DNA from: QQUD01 sp039029915
Lineage (GTDB): Bacteria; Chloroflexota; Anaerolineae; Promineifilales; Promineifilaceae
Assembly: GCA_039029915.1 (NCBI GenBank)
Contig: JBCCFD010000498.1
Coordinates: 1-5,618, forward strand
Reading direction: 5' to 3'
DNA: 5,618 nt
Under the pieces are notes generated by a model. The model was not told the origin of the DNA. It did no database searches and saw only the letters and a list, made by a program, of their open reading frames with translations. The position numbers and the translations under genes were made by a program. Positions 4,459 through 5,618 of the stretch are shown piece by piece. Numbering within the stretch: the stretch's first letter is position 1; each line of letters opens with the position of its first letter.

Positions 4459-5618
4459 TGGATATGGATAAAGAATTAGAAAATGCCTTAAATTTATTGA
4501 AAGAGGTTCCGCAACGGGATGAGAAAACGGCCGTTAATGCCAAAGCTGCCTTTTTGAAAGAAGCCGCCCAGCTTAAGCCTTTTGTACAGCAGCAATCTGT
4601 ACCGCAGAAAGGGCTTGGGGGGTGGCGTTTCCGTTTACCAAGCTGGCCTTTTAATGTTGAGTCAAATGTTTCCCGAAGAGTAGCAATGGGGCTAGCTGTT
4701 TTTGTCCTGCTTTTCTTCGCAAGTACAAGCGGGGTTATGTATGCTGCGGGCCAAAGCTTACCTGGTGACGCACTTTACCCCGTGAAGCGTCAAACAGAGT
4801 CAGTTAGATTAGCGCTTTCTGTTAATAATGATGAAAAGCTCTTAACCTCGTTTATCGAAATACGCCTTGATGAAATGGATGAACTGGCGAGTTTGATGCG
4901 GTATGAGGATGTTAAAACGGCCGTTAATGATTACAACACGCTCAAATCAGAATACCTAACGGTTGCGAAAGAAAGCGAACAAGCTGAAGCGGCTATCGAG
5001 ACATGGCAACATGAAGTCGATTTGTTCATTGAAGAACTGCCTGAACCCATTGAATCCATTGAGTCAGGTTCAGATGGAGATGAGCCTGACTCTGAGGTGC
5101 CTACACCGATTGATGAGACACCAGAACCGGTTGAAAGTGAGGAACCAGAAACTGATGACGAGCCAATTGAAGAACCGGAAGACGGTGAAGAACCGGAAGA
5201 AACGGCCGTTCCGCCTGAGAGCAGTGAGCCAGAGGCAGATGAGATAATTGAAGATGAGGATGAATTACCAGCGCCTGATTGTGATGCGCTTGATAATGGC
5301 TGTGACGAAGAACCGGTTCCAGAAACAGTTTGTGAAGTGGATGAATTGCTCTGTGAATTTGAAGCTGATTTCTCTTGTGATCCTTTAGAGCCTCAATGTA
5401 TGGACCTTGTTGAAGAACTCCTTAATGAACTTGATGGCGAATCTGTTTGTGATGAGTTTGATGAAGCGTGCGAACAGTTCATTGATGAATGGCTCGGAGA
5501 GCAACTAGACGATTTTGTTGATTGTGATGTTGAAAGTGCAGATTGTGATGATTTGGGCGCTTCCGAGCCAGATTTTGATTGTGACCCATCCCTAGAAGAT
5601 TGCGGCTTTGATGATGAG
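4458..5618 (+). CDS. Probable membrane anti-sigma/sensor protein, DUF5667-like, with acidic C-x6-C tail (3' end outside window)
   Basis: 387 codons are read without a stop, so the gene continues past the window. Residues 1-73 should be cytoplasmic; RDEKTAVNAKAAFLKEA (21-37) resembles the short N-terminal helix of Chloroflexota sigma-linked membrane proteins, and there is no zinc-binding HxxxCxxC motif of classical anti-sigma factors. One transmembrane helix lies at about 75-97 (VAMGLAVFVLLFFAS). Residues 101-120 (LPGDALYPVKRQTESVRLAL) match the hallmark of DUF5667-type domains, followed by a helical stretch to about 190. Residues 191-274 are Pro/Glu/Asp-rich and low-complexity. From 275 there are 12 cysteines in six C-x6-C pairs in a strongly acidic background. 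Gene order and overlap suggest it binds and restrains the adjacent sigma factor and senses an extracellular signal; this is inference. The gene has three AACGGCCGTT palindromes, each encoding T-A-V. Confidence 0.85.
   Translation, partial: MDMDKELENALNLLKEVPQRDEKTAVNAKAAFLKEAAQLKPFVQQQSVPQKGLGGWRFRLPSWPFNVESNVSRRVAMGLAVFVLLFFASTSGVMYAAGQSLPGDALYPVKRQTESVRLALSVNNDEKLLTSFIEIRLDEMDELASLMRYEDVKTAVNDYNTLKSEYLTVAKESEQAEAAIETWQHEVDLFIEELPEPIESIESGSDGDEPDSEVPTPIDETPEPVESEEPETDDEPIEEPEDGEEPEETAVPPESSEPEADEIIEDEDELPAPDCDALDNGCDEEPVPETVCEVDELLCEFEADFSCDPLEPQCMDLVEELLNELDGESVCDEFDEACEQFIDEWLGEQLDDFVDCDVESADCDDLGASEPDFDCDPSLEDCGFDDE
5280..5603 (+). repeat. Six C-x6-C acidic units in the tail of the anti-sigma-like protein
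   Basis: Cysteines fall at residues 275/282, 292/299, 307/314, 331/338, 356/363 and 375/382, always seven apart within a pair. The residue after the first Cys is Asp in five units and Glu in one (for example CDALDNGC, CEVDELLC, CDPLEPQC, CDPSLEDC). Gaps between pairs vary (8 to 18 residues). The surrounding sequence is almost all Asp, Glu and hydrophobics. The region should be outside the membrane, where pairs could form small disulfide loops or bind metal. The repeat may continue beyond the window. I do not recognise a named domain. Confidence 0.8.

Larger units (their letters stand above)
318..5210. repeat. Dispersed palindromic decamer AACGGCCGTT (core ACGGCCGT)
   Basis: Full decamers start at 419, 854, 1067, 1280, 1493, 1706, 1919, 4526, 4916 and 5201. 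Core octamers with one or both outer bases changed start at 318, 540, 966, 1818 and 2031. The sequence is its own reverse complement. Those in 318-2038 lie in the minus-strand repeat gene and partly reflect the 213-bp unit; those at 4526, 4916 and 5201 lie in an unrelated plus-strand gene. All are read in the same codon frame as Thr-Ala-Val. None lies in the intergenic region or the sigma gene. Confidence 0.8.

Noticed and set aside
4078..4543. Minus-strand frames opposite the sigma and anti-sigma genes
   Set aside because: They overlap well-supported genes on the other strand and show no recognisable protein features.
4963..5247. 94-codon plus-strand frame rich in Lys, Arg and Leu
   Set aside because: It is an out-of-frame reading of the acidic Glu/Pro-rich tail of the anti-sigma-like gene, with no ribosome site of its own.

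Overview
The window looks like bacterial chromosome, most likely from the phylum Chloroflexota (an Anaerolineae/Caldilineae-like or related lineage). Three things suggest this. A large secreted protein ends in a short hydrophobic signature (FVLFLPIVTK) of the 'xLPLVxR/K' type that I associate with exported Chloroflexota proteins. An ECF sigma factor is coupled to a membrane protein with a DUF5667-like 'LPGDxLYPVKR' segment, a pairing I know mainly from Chloroflexota and Actinobacteria. The repeat protein has InlB-type B-repeats, common in large surface proteins of such bacteria. The assignment is inference; no rRNA or marker gene is present.

Layout. Positions 35-3319 (minus strand) encode a 1094-residue secreted protein: signal peptide, Ig-like segment, probable concanavalin/LamG-like beta-sandwich, ten divergent InlB B-type repeats (six of exactly 71 aa / 213 bp), and the C-terminal signature. 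Positions 3320-3912 are a 593-bp divergent intergenic region without a convincing gene. It holds several inverted repeats, a terminator-like hairpin in the leader of the minus-strand gene, a 15-bp duplication of the sigma-factor start region, and weak promoter candidates. Positions 3913-4458 (plus) encode a 181-aa ECF-type sigma factor. Positions 4458-5618 (plus, cut by the window end, overlapping the sigma stop by one base) encode a single-pass membrane protein that is probably its anti-sigma/sensor partner. Its tail is extremely acidic and contains six evenly built C-x6-C units.

How they may work together. The TAATG junction and gene order point to one sigma/anti-sigma operon. The membrane protein could hold the sigma factor at the membrane and sense something outside through its acidic cysteine-paired tail. 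The divergent gene for a repetitive secreted protein is a plausible but unproven target.

The most striking signals are (1) the six-fold C-x6-C acidic tail, which I do not recognise as a described domain, and (2) a palindromic decamer AACGGCCGTT (10 full copies, 15 copies of the core ACGGCCGT), found in two unrelated genes on opposite strands, which looks like a HIP1-style highly iterated genomic palindrome.
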